This document shows positions 28,250 through 37,958 of a stretch of DNA of 64,000 bases, in pieces. The notes beneath the pieces are model-generated. The model saw only the letters and a program-made list of their open reading frames with translations. It did not search any database and was not told the origin of the DNA. The position numbers and the translations under genes were made by a program. Numbering within the stretch: position 1 is the first letter of the stretch; each line of letters opens with the position of its first letter. This DNA comes from Asparagopsis taxiformis (lineage: Eukaryota > Rhodophyta > Florideophyceae > Bonnemaisoniales > Bonnemaisoniaceae): positions 1 through 64,000 of the forward strand of contig JALQPE010000176.1 in assembly GCA_030407315.1 (NCBI GenBank), in the 5' to 3' direction.

Positions 28250-29329
28250 CTAGTCTTGCATTTCGCTACTACCACCTAACTCTTTGTATAATTTGTCGAT
28301 CATCTCCTCTTCCAGCTCTCCGTCATATCCTTCCGCGCTTTTCAGAACACTTCTCGTCTGTTCAAGAGCATTCCGCGCCTCACCATGATCTCCGAGTTTC
28401 CAGTACGCCACCGCGAGCATATACCACACCTCAACATTAAAATCACATTCCCACATCACCGATCCCAATGTACTTATCGCAGCAAACCACAACTCCACTT
28501 CAACCAACTGTTTCCCAATCGCAATCCGCATTTCCAACGACGGCAAACTCTCCAACGCCCGTCCAACCGTCTCGTCCGAACCATCACCCTGTTCCAGCTG
28601 CTGCAATCCACCCGCCATGCACTTGAGAACACGATGCATAGCTATCCGCGCATCCTCGCGACGCCCCTGACTGAGACGCAGATTCGCCAGAGAAAGCGTC
28701 GCCTCTACTTCCAAATCACTTCCCTCCGTGCTGAGCGCCAACGCCGCCATCACCGACTTTTCCACTTCGACGTCCAGCTCAGCCGCGACCGCCGCGTCGT
28801 TACTGTCCTCCACAATCCCCAGACAGATCTCCGCAATAGCACAATGCGAGCTCGCCTCAAATCCGCGCAGTTCCTCCACACGTTGCTCGTCTATCGAATC
28901 GCCCATGGACGACTGCTCGGCGCGAATCAGCTCCAGGCCCCGTTGTGCATGCGCGAGCGCTTCGCGTGTATTGCCGAGAAGCTGCGCGAGGTATGCATAC
29001 TTTTCAAATCCAGAGTCGGGTCGCACCGATATTGCACTCCGAAAAGCCCGTTCCGCATCGTCGGGTCGCGCGACTTGCATGTACAATGAAGCAATTTCTT
29101 CTTGTAGGTCTGCATCTTGCGGACGTTGCTGCAATGCTTTTTCAAAATGCTCAATTGCTTGTTCGAATTGTGCGTTTTCTTCCAATTGCCGCGCCGTCGA
29201 TAGTAGAGATTCTACAGTTGGTGTCGAGTTGTTGCCGGATGCGGTTTGTTTTTGCTTTGCCTTTCGTGCCCTTGCTACGGAACGCTCTCTTTGCTTTTGC
29301 CGCGCTCTTCTCGCTTTGCTTGGCGCCAT
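28250..29329 (-). CDS. TPR protein, probable Acl4-like chaperone of ribosomal protein uL4
   Basis: This is a 359-residue protein. A very basic N-terminus (MAPSKARRARQKQRERSVAR) precedes TPR repeats: residues ~42-160 (FEQAIEHFEKALQQRPQDAD, DDAERAFRSAISVRPDSG, EKYAYLAQLLG) and a C-terminal set (VEVWYMLAVAYWKLGDHGEA), ending acidic. The segment with SSHCAIAEICLGIVEDS and the late EVWYML repeat resemble Acl4, the yeast assembly chaperone of Rpl4, and its plant relatives. Other small TPR proteins cannot be excluded. A nuclear/cytosolic role in 60S assembly is inferred from that similarity. It is divergent from PYROXD1 (274 bp). Confidence 0.6.
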   Translation of the reverse strand: MAPSKARRARQKQRERSVARARKAKQKQTASGNNSTPTVESLLSTARQLEENAQFEQAIEHFEKALQQRPQDADLQEEIASLYMQVARPDDAERAFRSAISVRPDSGFEKYAYLAQLLGNTREALAHAQRGLELIRAEQSSMGDSIDEQRVEELRGFEASSHCAIAEICLGIVEDSNDAAVAAELDVEVEKSVMAALALSTEGSDLEVEATLSLANLRLSQGRREDARIAMHRVLKCMAGGLQQLEQGDGSDETVGRALESLPSLEMRIAIGKQLVEVELWFAAISTLGSVMWECDFNVEVWYMLAVAYWKLGDHGEARNALEQTRSVLKSAEGYDGELEEEMIDKLYKELGGSSEMQD

Positions 29330-29603
29330 GTGTGCGGTTGGCAGAGATTATTGGCAAGGGCGTCGAGTAGGACAAAAGATTGAGGTTACGCCTACGCCTT
29401 CAACAACCTGGGCACCGGTCGGAAAAAAATCGCTAATTTCCAAGACCATAGTCTTTTCCGTCGTCGGTCCAACACTTTTTTTGTACAGCTTTTGTAATTG
29501 GAGCAAACAGCATGTGAATCTTTTCCTGAACTGGGATCTGAACTGTTTCCACTGCTCCTTTCGGAATGCAGTCACGTTCTAATCACAACGACATAAAGCC
29601 TAG

Positions 29604-31052
29604 ATGACGCAATCCACAAAGACTGCCGTGATCATCGGCGGTGGGGTAGCTGGCGCCACATGCGCCGCAGAGTTATCAAAACTGCTATCAGACACGGATA
29701 GAGCTGCTTCAGTTCTACTCATTTCCCCACAGACCTCAATTCAAACGCCTGTTACACTGGCAACGCTTACCCGGCATGCAGCAGACGTATCAATATCCGA
29801 AAAAGTGGCAGAAGCTTGGTGCAATGCAAACGGGGTGAAACATGTACAAGACACAGCGATATCTCTCTCAACGAACCGTGTCCATCTCGCGAGCGGAGCG
29901 ACGATTCAATTCGATGCAGCATGTATTTGTACAGGTGCGCGTCCGTCCATACCGGCGGCACTGACCTCAGCTGAGTTCAGAAATGTTGTGCTCAGCGTTC
30001 GAGACGCCGCATCAGTTGAGCGATTGCGGGAAGCGGTGTCAAGTGCGCGTCGTGTGGTTGTGGTCGGAAATGGTGGCGTGGGAATGGAGGTTGTGCATGA
30101 GGTCGCTTCATGTGATGTTGTATGGGTTGTGCGTGATGCGTACGTGGGTGGCGCGTTTTTTGATGAGCGTTCGGCAAAATTCCTCCAGGTTGTTCATGCA
30201 GGCGCCGGTGGCGCTCGCGTCGTTTCGGGCAGTTCTGGAAATAGCGGTGGCTTGTATGGGGGTGGTGTGGGTCCTGGATGGTTGCGGCGACGCGTGGGGA
30301 TATTTGGACAGGATGAGGTTGAAAAAGTTGGTGCGGTTACGGAGAAGGATCGCCAGGTGCGACTAGTGGAGAGATGTGAGGTGGCGAGGCTGCAGCGGGA
30401 TGAAAAGGGTGTTTGGCCCGTTGTGGCAGTGCTGTCGACTGGGGAGGAAGTAGGTTGTGATTTGATTGTTGCTGGAACTGGGGTATGTCCTAATGTGGAA
30501 TGGTTGGCTAGTAGTGGAGTGGCAATAGATCGTACGGACAGGAGTATTGGTGGCGGTGTTGTGGTGGATGCTGACGGGATGTATACATCGGTTCGTGGCA
30601 TTTTCGCTGCAGGAGATTGTACAACTGTTGAGAGTAGTATTGTGGGGGAAAATTGGTTCCAGATGCGGCTGTGGACACAAGCCATGACAGCGGGTCGCAC
30701 TGCAGCGCTCGGTATGGTTGCGTATATGACTGGTGTTGACATAGGGTCAGGTTTGGACTTTGAAGTGTTTGCTCATGCGACGAGCTTCTTTGGACAGTCC
30801 ATCGTGTTTCTGGGGAGGTATTGTGCGCAAGGGATTAGCGATAAGTATGAATTCATCGAAAGCAGCGCGGAAGATCGCAGCCAATTTATTAGAGCTGTAC
30901 TTGTAGGAGGCCGCTTATGTGGTGCACTTCTTGTCGGTCAAGTTGAACGAGCAGAAACGTTTGAGAATCTCATCATCGACGGATTGAACGTCGAGCACTT
31001 GAAAGCTGAGCTGGTTGATCTAGAAGCTGAACTCGAAGACTATTTTGATTAG
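29604..31052 (+). CDS. PYROXD1: PYROXD1-like pyridine nucleotide-disulfide oxidoreductase
   Basis: This is a 482-residue flavoprotein: FAD-binding GGGVAGATCAAEL at the N-terminus, ACICTGARPSIP, the central NAD(P)H fold VVVVGNGGVGMEVVHEV, and AAGDCTTV near residue 335. NVVLSVRDAASVERLREAV followed by VVWVVRDAYVGGAFFD, and the C-terminal ...LLVGQVERAETFENLIIDGL, are what I recall of PYROXD1. In animals PYROXD1 protects the tRNA ligase RTCB from oxidative inactivation. No redox-active CxxxxC pair is visible at the usual disulfide reductase position, as expected for PYROXD1. It is a single exon. Confidence 0.8.
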   Translation: MTQSTKTAVIIGGGVAGATCAAELSKLLSDTDRAASVLLISPQTSIQTPVTLATLTRHAADVSISEKVAEAWCNANGVKHVQDTAISLSTNRVHLASGATIQFDAACICTGARPSIPAALTSAEFRNVVLSVRDAASVERLREAVSSARRVVVVGNGGVGMEVVHEVASCDVVWVVRDAYVGGAFFDERSAKFLQVVHAGAGGARVVSGSSGNSGGLYGGGVGPGWLRRRVGIFGQDEVEKVGAVTEKDRQVRLVERCEVARLQRDEKGVWPVVAVLSTGEEVGCDLIVAGTGVCPNVEWLASSGVAIDRTDRSIGGGVVVDADGMYTSVRGIFAAGDCTTVESSIVGENWFQMRLWTQAMTAGRTAALGMVAYMTGVDIGSGLDFEVFAHATSFFGQSIVFLGRYCAQGISDKYEFIESSAEDRSQFIRAVLVGGRLCGALLVGQVERAETFENLIIDGLNVEHLKAELVDLEAELEDYFD

Positions 31053-31211
31053 ACAGAATTACTGAAGATTCTAAAATATATATTCAGCAGAGATGCATCG
31101 CAAAAGCTCATGGGAGGTGCAACCAACTCGTTCCAGCGTATACCCAACCGCCAGCAATCGACCAACTCTACCCACAAATTCTCCTGATTTCGAACACAGC
31201 ACCACTCCAAA

Positions 31212-32273
31212 ATGCCAATGCCTGCCTTTCTATCGCCTGCACTACCATTAAACCTTCGAAACAACCATGCAGTCCTCCTCAACAAACGCCACGCACCAGC
31301 CAGTGTCAAAATTGCGCGTCGTCGACGCGTGCACATTATCGCGGCAAACACACCGGACTGGTACAAAATATTATCCGTCGAGCGTGACGCAACAGCAGCA
31401 GAAATCAAGCGGGCCTACCGACGGGCGGCATTGAAGAATCACCCAGACGTATCGAGCGCGCCCGACGCCGCCGATCGCTTCATGCGCGTACAGGAGGCGT
31501 ACGCGGTGCTTTCAGACGCGTCCAAGCGTGCTGCCTACGACCGTCGTAGCCAGTTTGACGGATGGGCACGCGAGGGCTCCAGAAGCAATCGCACTGACGA
31601 CTTTGGCTTTGACTCGTCCGAATATGCACGACAATGGCGAGAGAGAAACCCAATGCCGGAGGATATTGGCGATAGTTTCTCATCCATCTTCTCCGATTTG
31701 TTCTCCAACGTCAAATCGGCCGTCGATGCAGACTCGCCCGGAATCATGGAGGACTTTGTGGAGTTTCTGGAGCGCAATGTCGGCGCGCAATCTGCCGACG
31801 GTGCGGAGGATAGTCTGGATGATGTGCTGCGCTCCACTGATGAGACGGTGCTTGCTTGCGAGGAGGAGGATGCGCTGTTTCTGCAGAGTCAGTTGAAGAC
31901 GCGCGGCGCAAAACTGCGCGAGCAGATCGCTGCGGCTAGCGGTCGTGCACAGGACTGGGCTAGACGGGCGGATAGTGCAGATCGGCGGCGGGATTATGCG
32001 ACGAGGGATGCGGCGCGGGAGAGTGAAGTGGATCTGGGGAAGGAGGTGCGAAGGCTGGAGGCGCGTTTGCGGAAGGTTGATGGCATGGTAAGGGAGCAGG
32101 AGAAGAGGGTGAAGAAGATTCGGAAGAGGCTGGATGAGGTTCGGAATGGGGCTAGGAATACTAGTAGAGCGGGGAGAGGTGGGGGAGTCACGTCGGGATC
32201 GAGGGATGGCGGGTCTCAGAAGGAGGCAATTGATGAGGAGTTGGAGAGGATGAAACGAGAGATGGGGTTGTAG
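31212..32273 (+). CDS. Plastid DnaJ (Hsp40) J-domain protein
   Basis: This is a 353-residue protein. The leader [18 protein letters not shown] has the Phe-containing plastid form and is followed by Arg-rich sequence to ~45. The J-domain spans ~55-120 ([26 protein letters not shown] with the HPD tripeptide, [15 protein letters not shown]). It lacks the Gly/Phe, zinc-finger and CTD modules of DnaJA/B, so it is a J-protein of class C. The second half is a long charged coiled coil ([20 protein letters not shown]) ending with a Gly-rich patch. It probably recruits plastid Hsp70 to a specific client; which one is unknown. Confidence 0.85.
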   Translation: MPMPAFLSPALPLNLRNNHAVLLNKRHAPASVKIARRRRVHIIAANTPDWYKILSVERDATAAEIKRAYRRAALKNHPDVSSAPDAADRFMRVQEAYAVLSDASKRAAYDRRSQFDGWAREGSRSNRTDDFGFDSSEYARQWRERNPMPEDIGDSFSSIFSDLFSNVKSAVDADSPGIMEDFVEFLERNVGAQSADGAEDSLDDVLRSTDETVLACEEEDALFLQSQLKTRGAKLREQIAAASGRAQDWARRADSADRRRDYATRDAARESEVDLGKEVRRLEARLRKVDGMVREQEKRVKKIRKRLDEVRNGARNTSRAGRGGGVTSGSRDGGSQKEAIDEELERMKREMGL

Positions 32274-32330
32274 GTGATTTAATGTAAACTGTGATGGTAT
32301 GTACAACTGAAGAGTAGTTTTGAGTTGAGG

Positions 32331-32531
32331 TTAAGGAAAGGCTGGCATCCAGGTTGTGCGTTCTCTGCGTCGGCAGAAATTGGATTTGGGTCCCAGCATG
32401 GCGAAAGAATGCTTTTGACTGCGCAGCTTGATCTGGCGGCGAACCATTTTGGGGTTGTCTTTCATGCGGTTAAGGAAACCATGAGTGCGACGATACTTGA
32501 GCAAGTTGGGAATGAACGTTCTCTTCGGCAT
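32331..32531 (-). CDS. Ribosomal protein bL34 (organellar type)
   Basis: This is a 66-residue protein. It aligns over its first ~40 residues with bacterial bL34: KRTFIPNLLKYRRTHGFLNR fits the KRTFxPxxLKxxRxHGFxxRM signature, and RRQIKLRSQKHSF follows, with ~20 extra residues at the C-terminus. Red algal plastid genomes normally encode their own rpl34, so this nuclear copy is more likely mitochondrial. There is no separate presequence: an in-frame stop lies ten codons upstream of Met, so either import uses the basic mature N-terminus or an upstream exon exists that I cannot identify. It ends 58 bp from the convergent DnaJ stop. Confidence 0.75.
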   Translation of the reverse strand: MPKRTFIPNLLKYRRTHGFLNRMKDNPKMVRRQIKLRSQKHSFAMLGPKSNFCRRRERTTWMPAFP

Positions 32532-32874
32532 GACGGCGTGTCGATGGAGAGATCGGAGTCAAACCGGGATCGAAGGTACGACGCAGTAGCGCTCTGCAAT
32601 ATGTGCATTGGTTGTTCTGGCGCGGCAGTACACTGACACTTGCCCGAAAAAATCATTTGTTTGATCACGGCGCGTATTACGCGATAAACTACTTTGTCAC
32701 ACGTGTACTTAACGATACCGGATGCATCGAATCATTCAGTCTTCGTGAGCAACGACCACTTCCAGCAAACTAACGCCTCAAAACTACAGCCATTCTCTCC
32801 GTCATTCCAACAGCCCTCGAATGGCCGAGCCGCGTTCCTAATTCTTCGCAACAATCTCATCCGTCGCATCCATC
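32532..32874. promoter_or_regulatory. Shared upstream region of divergent bL34 and M16 protease genes
   Basis: This 343 bp stretch separates divergent start codons. It might also hold an upstream bL34 exon, but I see no canonical GTAAGT-like donor in a usable frame. Nothing else is recognisable. Confidence 0.3.
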
Positions 32875-35800
32875 ATGCACTCCCCAACCCCCGCCACAGT
32901 CCATGCAGTCCCCTCCTTCCAACCGCTCCCGACCTATCAGCCGGGACGCGCCATTCCAGGCGCCTCCGCGAACGGCGTATTGGGCCCCGACGGCATCCAG
33001 GCCTGGCGTCACGACTCTGGCGTACGCGTCGTTCTATTCGCCGCTCCTGGACCGCTCGTGTCTGCCACAATTGTCGTCGGAACAGAGCCAATTTCAGACG
33101 CCGGCCATCCGCACACACTTGAACACATCATTTTCCTTGGATCGCACAACTATCCCACCCGCGGCTACCTCGATAATCTCGCCTGTCGTTGTCTGGCTGA
33201 TGGGACAAATGCGTGGACTTGCGTCGAATATACAGCGTATACAACTACTACCGCTGGTTTTGAAGGCTTTTCTCAATTGCTTCCATGCTTTCTCGATCAC
33301 ATCATGCGCCCCAATATACATCATGCCGCCTTTGCGAGCGAGGTGTACCATCTACGAGAGGATGGTAAAGAAGCCGGCGTTGTTTTCTGTGAAATGCAGG
33401 CAAGGGAGAATACTGAGGATGACCTCTCCGATAGAGCCGTTAGAAATGCTTTGCTCAATGGTACCCCGCTTGCGTTCGAGTCGGGCGGATTGTGTGCGCA
33501 GATCAGAAAATTACGAAACGAGGACATTGTCAATTTTCATGCATCCCAGTACTGCGCTGCAAATATCACCGTCGTAGTGGGAGGTAGTAATATTGATTCT
33601 TCCTTACTATTGCAAAGCATCAAACCTGTCCTCGATGAAATCGCAGCACAGCCATCCTTCTCCCCCGGGTCTCCGCGATGGCAAAAGCCTCTTCAATTGA
33701 AGCCGTTGCCACCAGTTACCAAAAAAATCATCCCTTTTCCATGTCCTGATCAGGACATTGGCACTGTTATCTTCGCCTGGCGAGCCCCAGGCGCCTTGCA
33801 AAGAGTTACTCTTTTCGCAATTGACGTGCTGTTCACTTATCTTGCATCAGACGTATGGTCCCCGCTACGCCAAGCGTTTGTTGAGACAGAGGACCAGCTT
33901 GCAAGTGATGTCTTCCATTCCATTGATGTGTTCAAACCTGTCAGTACTATTTCCTTGTCGTTTGAAGGTGTAAATCACTTGGAAGAAGATGAGGAGGAGG
34001 AGGAAGAAGAAGAATGCGCTGAACAGGCTACAGAGGATGTTGACGAGTCGGAAGATGAGGAATCCGAGCAAGGATATTCGCTACTCACATCCGGTGAATT
34101 TGAACAAAAGGTTATCACAGTTTTGAAAGATATTGTGGACAATGGTGAGATTCCAGGTGGTTTGAATGCCATTCATACTATTTTGAAGAGAGAGAAGGAA
34201 ACCTTCCTCGCTGACTTGGAAGCATCATCCCATGAGACGGTGCCGTATCATATGATCGAAGAAATCGCATATGGTGAACAGAGTGAACTTCCCATTGGAC
34301 ACGACATACGGGGTAACTTGGAGTGTCATGCACAATTGCAGGCGAAGGATGAGGGGTACTGGATTCAATTATTGCGCGATTGTGTTGTTGAAGCTCCGCG
34401 AGTAGAAATCGTAATGGTTCCTGATGCCGAGCTTGCTACTTCGATCGCCGAAGCGGAAAATGCTGCTGTAGCTGAAAGGGTGGCTACCCTGGGAGAGGAC
34501 ACGTTGCGCAATATTGGAAAAGAAAACCAAGCACGAATAGAATCTCTCAAGAAAGGAAATTTTGATGCTGACACATTCCCTCCTTTACCCAGCACGATGA
34601 ACGTTTCGCGATGGTCGTATTCAGTGTCGCGAGCAGAGCGGGATAGCTACACTGCACAGTCTGTATCATTAGAAACTGACTTTGTCCATTGTTCTATATT
34701 TTTGGACACCAAAAGTCTCTCCGTTAAGCAAAGAATACTTCTGCCGCTTCTTTGCGACTTGATACCTACTTGCGACATCCTTCTGGAGGATGGTTCTTAC
34801 ATCCCATACACAGACAGTGCAAGAGCAATTAGTGAAGCAACTGTTTCGACGGATATGTCAAAGGTGTCACTAGGTTGCAATAATAGTCTAGCTCACCAAT
34901 GCGGCGTAATTCACTTTGCAGCCATGCCGGATTCATTTGAGGAAGCATGTAACCTTATGATGCAGACGCTGTTTCAAGGTGAGATCACGGCTGAACGACT
35001 GGCAGCTGCTTCGCAGAGTACTCTCGCAAACACGACAGCTAATATGCGGGATGGAAGCTCGGTACTTTCTGGTGCTGTGGCGGTTCTACCTTTTTTGCAT
35101 TCAAAGGGAGATTGGAAAGGGGAGACACCTAATTATGTATTTACAAACACGTTTGGTGTACATCCTCTAGTATCATTTCTCGCTGAGGAGTTTTCCAAGA
35201 AGAAGCCAAGAAAACAACTACAACGGAACGTATTGAAGAAAATGTCTGAAAGTCTGGACGCTCTTCGGCAATTGCCTCGTTCAGACATTTTCGTCCAGAT
35301 CGCTGCTAGAGACCCGGAGACTGCTCACAACACTTTTGCTGCCGCCTGGTCGGAAAAGAAATCTACGTTTATTGTCAGAGCTGGATTGAATATGAAAGAG
35401 GGAACTGTGAAGGACAGTCCGAAGAAGATGTTGAAAGACGATGCAAAGCTGCCACTGTCCCGACGCATTTGCGGGACACTTGCAGAGCTCATGGGTGGTG
35501 GAAGCGTTTCACAGCTTATTGGTATCTCTGGCGTGGATAGCAGCTGTGTCGAAATACGAGTGGATTCGCCCATATTCGCTGGACATGCGGAATGGAGTTC
35601 ATTGTTCGTTTTGACGGAAATCTTGTGCCGCATGGAAGGGCAATTGGTCAATGCGGTACGCGGTGCTGGACTGGCATACGGCGTGTATCTGTCCAATTCA
35701 GTCTGGCGCGGCCACCTTGTACTGTCAATATATGAATCGTCAGCACCGGCTGCTGCATGGGACGCCATCTGTGAGGCGTTGGAAGCATTTAGAGCCGATT

Positions 35801-36210
35801 TGGATAAAGATGCAAAGGAAACTGGACTTGCAACTGAGCTTGATACAGCAAAGTCGTCAACATTGTTCGCGTTAATTGCTGGACGATCCACTCCAGAGTC
35901 GATCACATCTGGTGTTTTGTCCAGAAGCGCTGTTGGTGCGCCGGCAAGCCCGTTGGCGGACCAATCGCTGGAAGAAGCTATCGAACAAGTCAGTCTCGCT
36001 TCACTGGCAAAGGTATATGATTCGCATATCGCACGCTTGATGAAACCGGAGAATAGACTGGTGGCTGTGACGTGTGGACAGGGCATTGCAAAGGAAACTA
36101 TTGCCGCCTTCAAGAAATGTAGTAGACCGATTGAGCTTGAGGAATGTCCTATAGAGACATTGTTTTCCAAGGATGTACAAAACTTGGTGAAAAGCTTAAA
36201 GAAGAGCTGA
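32875..36210 (+). CDS. M16 family zinc metalloprotease (Mug138/Cym1-like, about 1.1 k residues)
   Basis: This is an 1111-residue protein. The inverted zinc motif HxxEH is present as HTLEH (His80, Glu83, His84) in SDAGHPHTLEHIIFLGSHNY, followed by GTNAWTCVEYTAYTTTTAG and AGVVFCEMQARE. This matches the large fused M16C-type peptidases, closest in memory to fission yeast Mug138 and nematode C05D11.1. Four M16 domain lobes are expected at this length. An acidic insert with ~15 Asp/Glu lies near residues 370-400. The catalytic half looks intact. There is no clear targeting peptide, suggesting a cytosolic oligopeptidase; that is inference. Confidence 0.85.
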   Translation: MHSPTPATVHAVPSFQPLPTYQPGRAIPGASANGVLGPDGIQAWRHDSGVRVVLFAAPGPLVSATIVVGTEPISDAGHPHTLEHIIFLGSHNYPTRGYLDNLACRCLADGTNAWTCVEYTAYTTTTAGFEGFSQLLPCFLDHIMRPNIHHAAFASEVYHLREDGKEAGVVFCEMQARENTEDDLSDRAVRNALLNGTPLAFESGGLCAQIRKLRNEDIVNFHASQYCAANITVVVGGSNIDSSLLLQSIKPVLDEIAAQPSFSPGSPRWQKPLQLKPLPPVTKKIIPFPCPDQDIGTVIFAWRAPGALQRVTLFAIDVLFTYLASDVWSPLRQAFVETEDQLASDVFHSIDVFKPVSTISLSFEGVNHLEEDEEEEEEEECAEQATEDVDESEDEESEQGYSLLTSGEFEQKVITVLKDIVDNGEIPGGLNAIHTILKREKETFLADLEASSHETVPYHMIEEIAYGEQSELPIGHDIRGNLECHAQLQAKDEGYWIQLLRDCVVEAPRVEIVMVPDAELATSIAEAENAAVAERVATLGEDTLRNIGKENQARIESLKKGNFDADTFPPLPSTMNVSRWSYSVSRAERDSYTAQSVSLETDFVHCSIFLDTKSLSVKQRILLPLLCDLIPTCDILLEDGSYIPYTDSARAISEATVSTDMSKVSLGCNNSLAHQCGVIHFAAMPDSFEEACNLMMQTLFQGEITAERLAAASQSTLANTTANMRDGSSVLSGAVAVLPFLHSKGDWKGETPNYVFTNTFGVHPLVSFLAEEFSKKKPRKQLQRNVLKKMSESLDALRQLPRSDIFVQIAARDPETAHNTFAAAWSEKKSTFIVRAGLNMKEGTVKDSPKKMLKDDAKLPLSRRICGTLAELMGGGSVSQLIGISGVDSSCVEIRVDSPIFAGHAEWSSLFVLTEILCRMEGQLVNAVRGAGLAYGVYLSNSVWRGHLVLSIYESSAPAAAWDAICEALEAFRADLDKDAKETGLATELDTAKSSTLFALIAGRSTPESITSGVLSRSAVGAPASPLADQSLEEAIEQVSLASLAKVYDSHIARLMKPENRLVAVTCGQGIAKETIAAFKKCSRPIELEECPIETLFSKDVQNLVKSLKKS

Positions 36211-36780
36211 TCGTTCTACGATGCACTGTGTGCTAATCATTGATATTGTCACTACTGCACAGTCTTTCAGGTGATGAGACATAAATTTAGGTGTGCGAGA
36301 AGCATTTTACCGGGACGAATGCGAGGCAATGACATGTCGATTACACGACTGTATAAAACAACTATTGAAAAAGTATGTGAAGGCAAGCAAAGGTTCACAC
36401 ACACGCTGACTCAGAGTTGATCAAGGATAGATGCGATCGCGTTCGAGTTTTGAGTAGATTCAGTTGATTTGCTCCCTCGACCAGGACATCGAGCAGAAAA
36501 TTTTAAGACCCAAAAATTTAATCAAATTTCTTAGGGCAACGGCGGGAGCAGTGGAATAGCTCTCTCGACGACGTTTTTCTCTCAGTAGTCAACTTGGTAC
36601 CATATTACTATCGTTTTCTGAATTTGCTTCCTGGCAACGTTCTTTTCACGGCCTCCTATCACACACTTCACCCTCGAATACGCGAAGCTTCCGTCACCGC
36701 GAACAGTAGATTCGAAACGCGCGAGCTGTCATTCAGGTTTTTGACCCGGCTGCAACGTGAACTCCACGCAATCCGCAACT
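36211..36780. other. Intergenic region, about 0.57 kb
   Basis: This lies between the protease stop and the eIF3h start codon. It should contain the protease 3' end and the eIF3h promoter and leader. Only short frames are present; no RNA gene or repeat seen. Confidence 0.4.
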
Positions 36781-37906
36781 ATGGAGGTCCCACCAGAGGC
36801 GCTAGAAGTGCAAGAAATCACAAAAGTCGAGCTCGAGGGACTGGTACGAAGAGCACGTCACAACAAATTATGAATCGCGACTCTAATTGCAATACACTGA
36901 CGCGCTGATCCTACATTTGCTTTGCGATGAACAGGTCGTCATGAAAGTCATCAAGCATTGCCAGGAAAACTTTCCAATGACTGTCATGGGACAGCTCCTC
37001 GGCATGGATATGGGCGATACACTTGAAATCACAAACTGTTACCCATTCATGTCCCAACCTGGCGGTGCGAACGGAGCGGGTCCGGAAGGAATGGACCTTA
37101 CTCTGTTTGAAACCGAGCAGCAGCAGTACCAGCGTGATATGATGTGGTGCGTGCGAGAGGTCAATATCGACCATCAAGTGGTTGGATGGTACCAGAGTAC
37201 CGGATCTCAAATGGGTTCCTTTCTATCTGCGCAATGGATCGAAACTCAATTCAACTACCAAAACAATCTAAACAATATCGTCTGTCTCGTATACGACCCC
37301 GTTCGAACGGAGGAAGGTACCCTTTCCATTCATGCATATCGTCTCACGAAGCGCTTTATGGATGTCATGCGCAACAATGATTTCACCTCTCTCGGTTTTG
37401 CACGCGACACCGTTTTATCTAGCTCGATCATCGAAGAAGTGCCCATCAGTCTGCACAATTCAAGTCTGATCAATGCCTTCTTGGTCGAGCTGGACCAGGC
37501 CGAGGAATTTTGCGGGGCTAATGATGTGGAGTTGTCGCGTCTTTCTATCAGCGATAAACCCGTCCTTGAACAAAGTATGGAGTTTCTGATCTGCGATTTG
37601 GACACTCTCGGCAAAGAGCAAAGCAAGTATTCGTACTTTATGCGCAACCTTGTTCGGAGTCAAGGACAGGTATTGGATAGGATGCGCAAGAGAATAGCTG
37701 AAAATAAGAGTCGAGTAGCAAACGGCGAAGATCCGCTACCCGAAGATGATGATGTGGCGCAGTTGTTTGAGAAGGAACCATCTCGTCTGGACAATAAGAT
37801 TCTGCTCAAGGGTTTGGACTCGTATGTGGAAAGCATCAAATCTCTTGCTTCGGAGGGTATCGTCAAACAATATGGTGTTTCCGCTGTGCAAGCAGGAGAA
37901 GAATAA
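36781..37906 (+). CDS. eIF3h: Translation initiation factor eIF3 subunit h
   Basis: Exon 1 (36781-36843) encodes MEVPPEALEVQEITKVELEGL. A 91-nt intron (36844-36934, CTGAC branch, ...GAACAG) leads to exon 2, which begins VVMKVIKHCQEN. The join recreates the eIF3h start of the MPN domain, exactly where human eIF3h reads VQIDGLVVLKIIKH. The product is 344 residues: MPN domain (~10-150, LEITNCYPF, QVVGWYQSTGSQMG) and a C-terminal helical part (MRNLVRSQGQVLDRM, KGLDSYVESIKSLA). The MPN domain lacks the JAMM zinc ligands, as normal for eIF3h. It works in the eIF3 complex on the 40S ribosome. Confidence 0.93.
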
Positions 37907-37958
37907 ACATGACATACAACACATTGTCTCAACTTGTTTAAAAAAACGTGATATCTAC

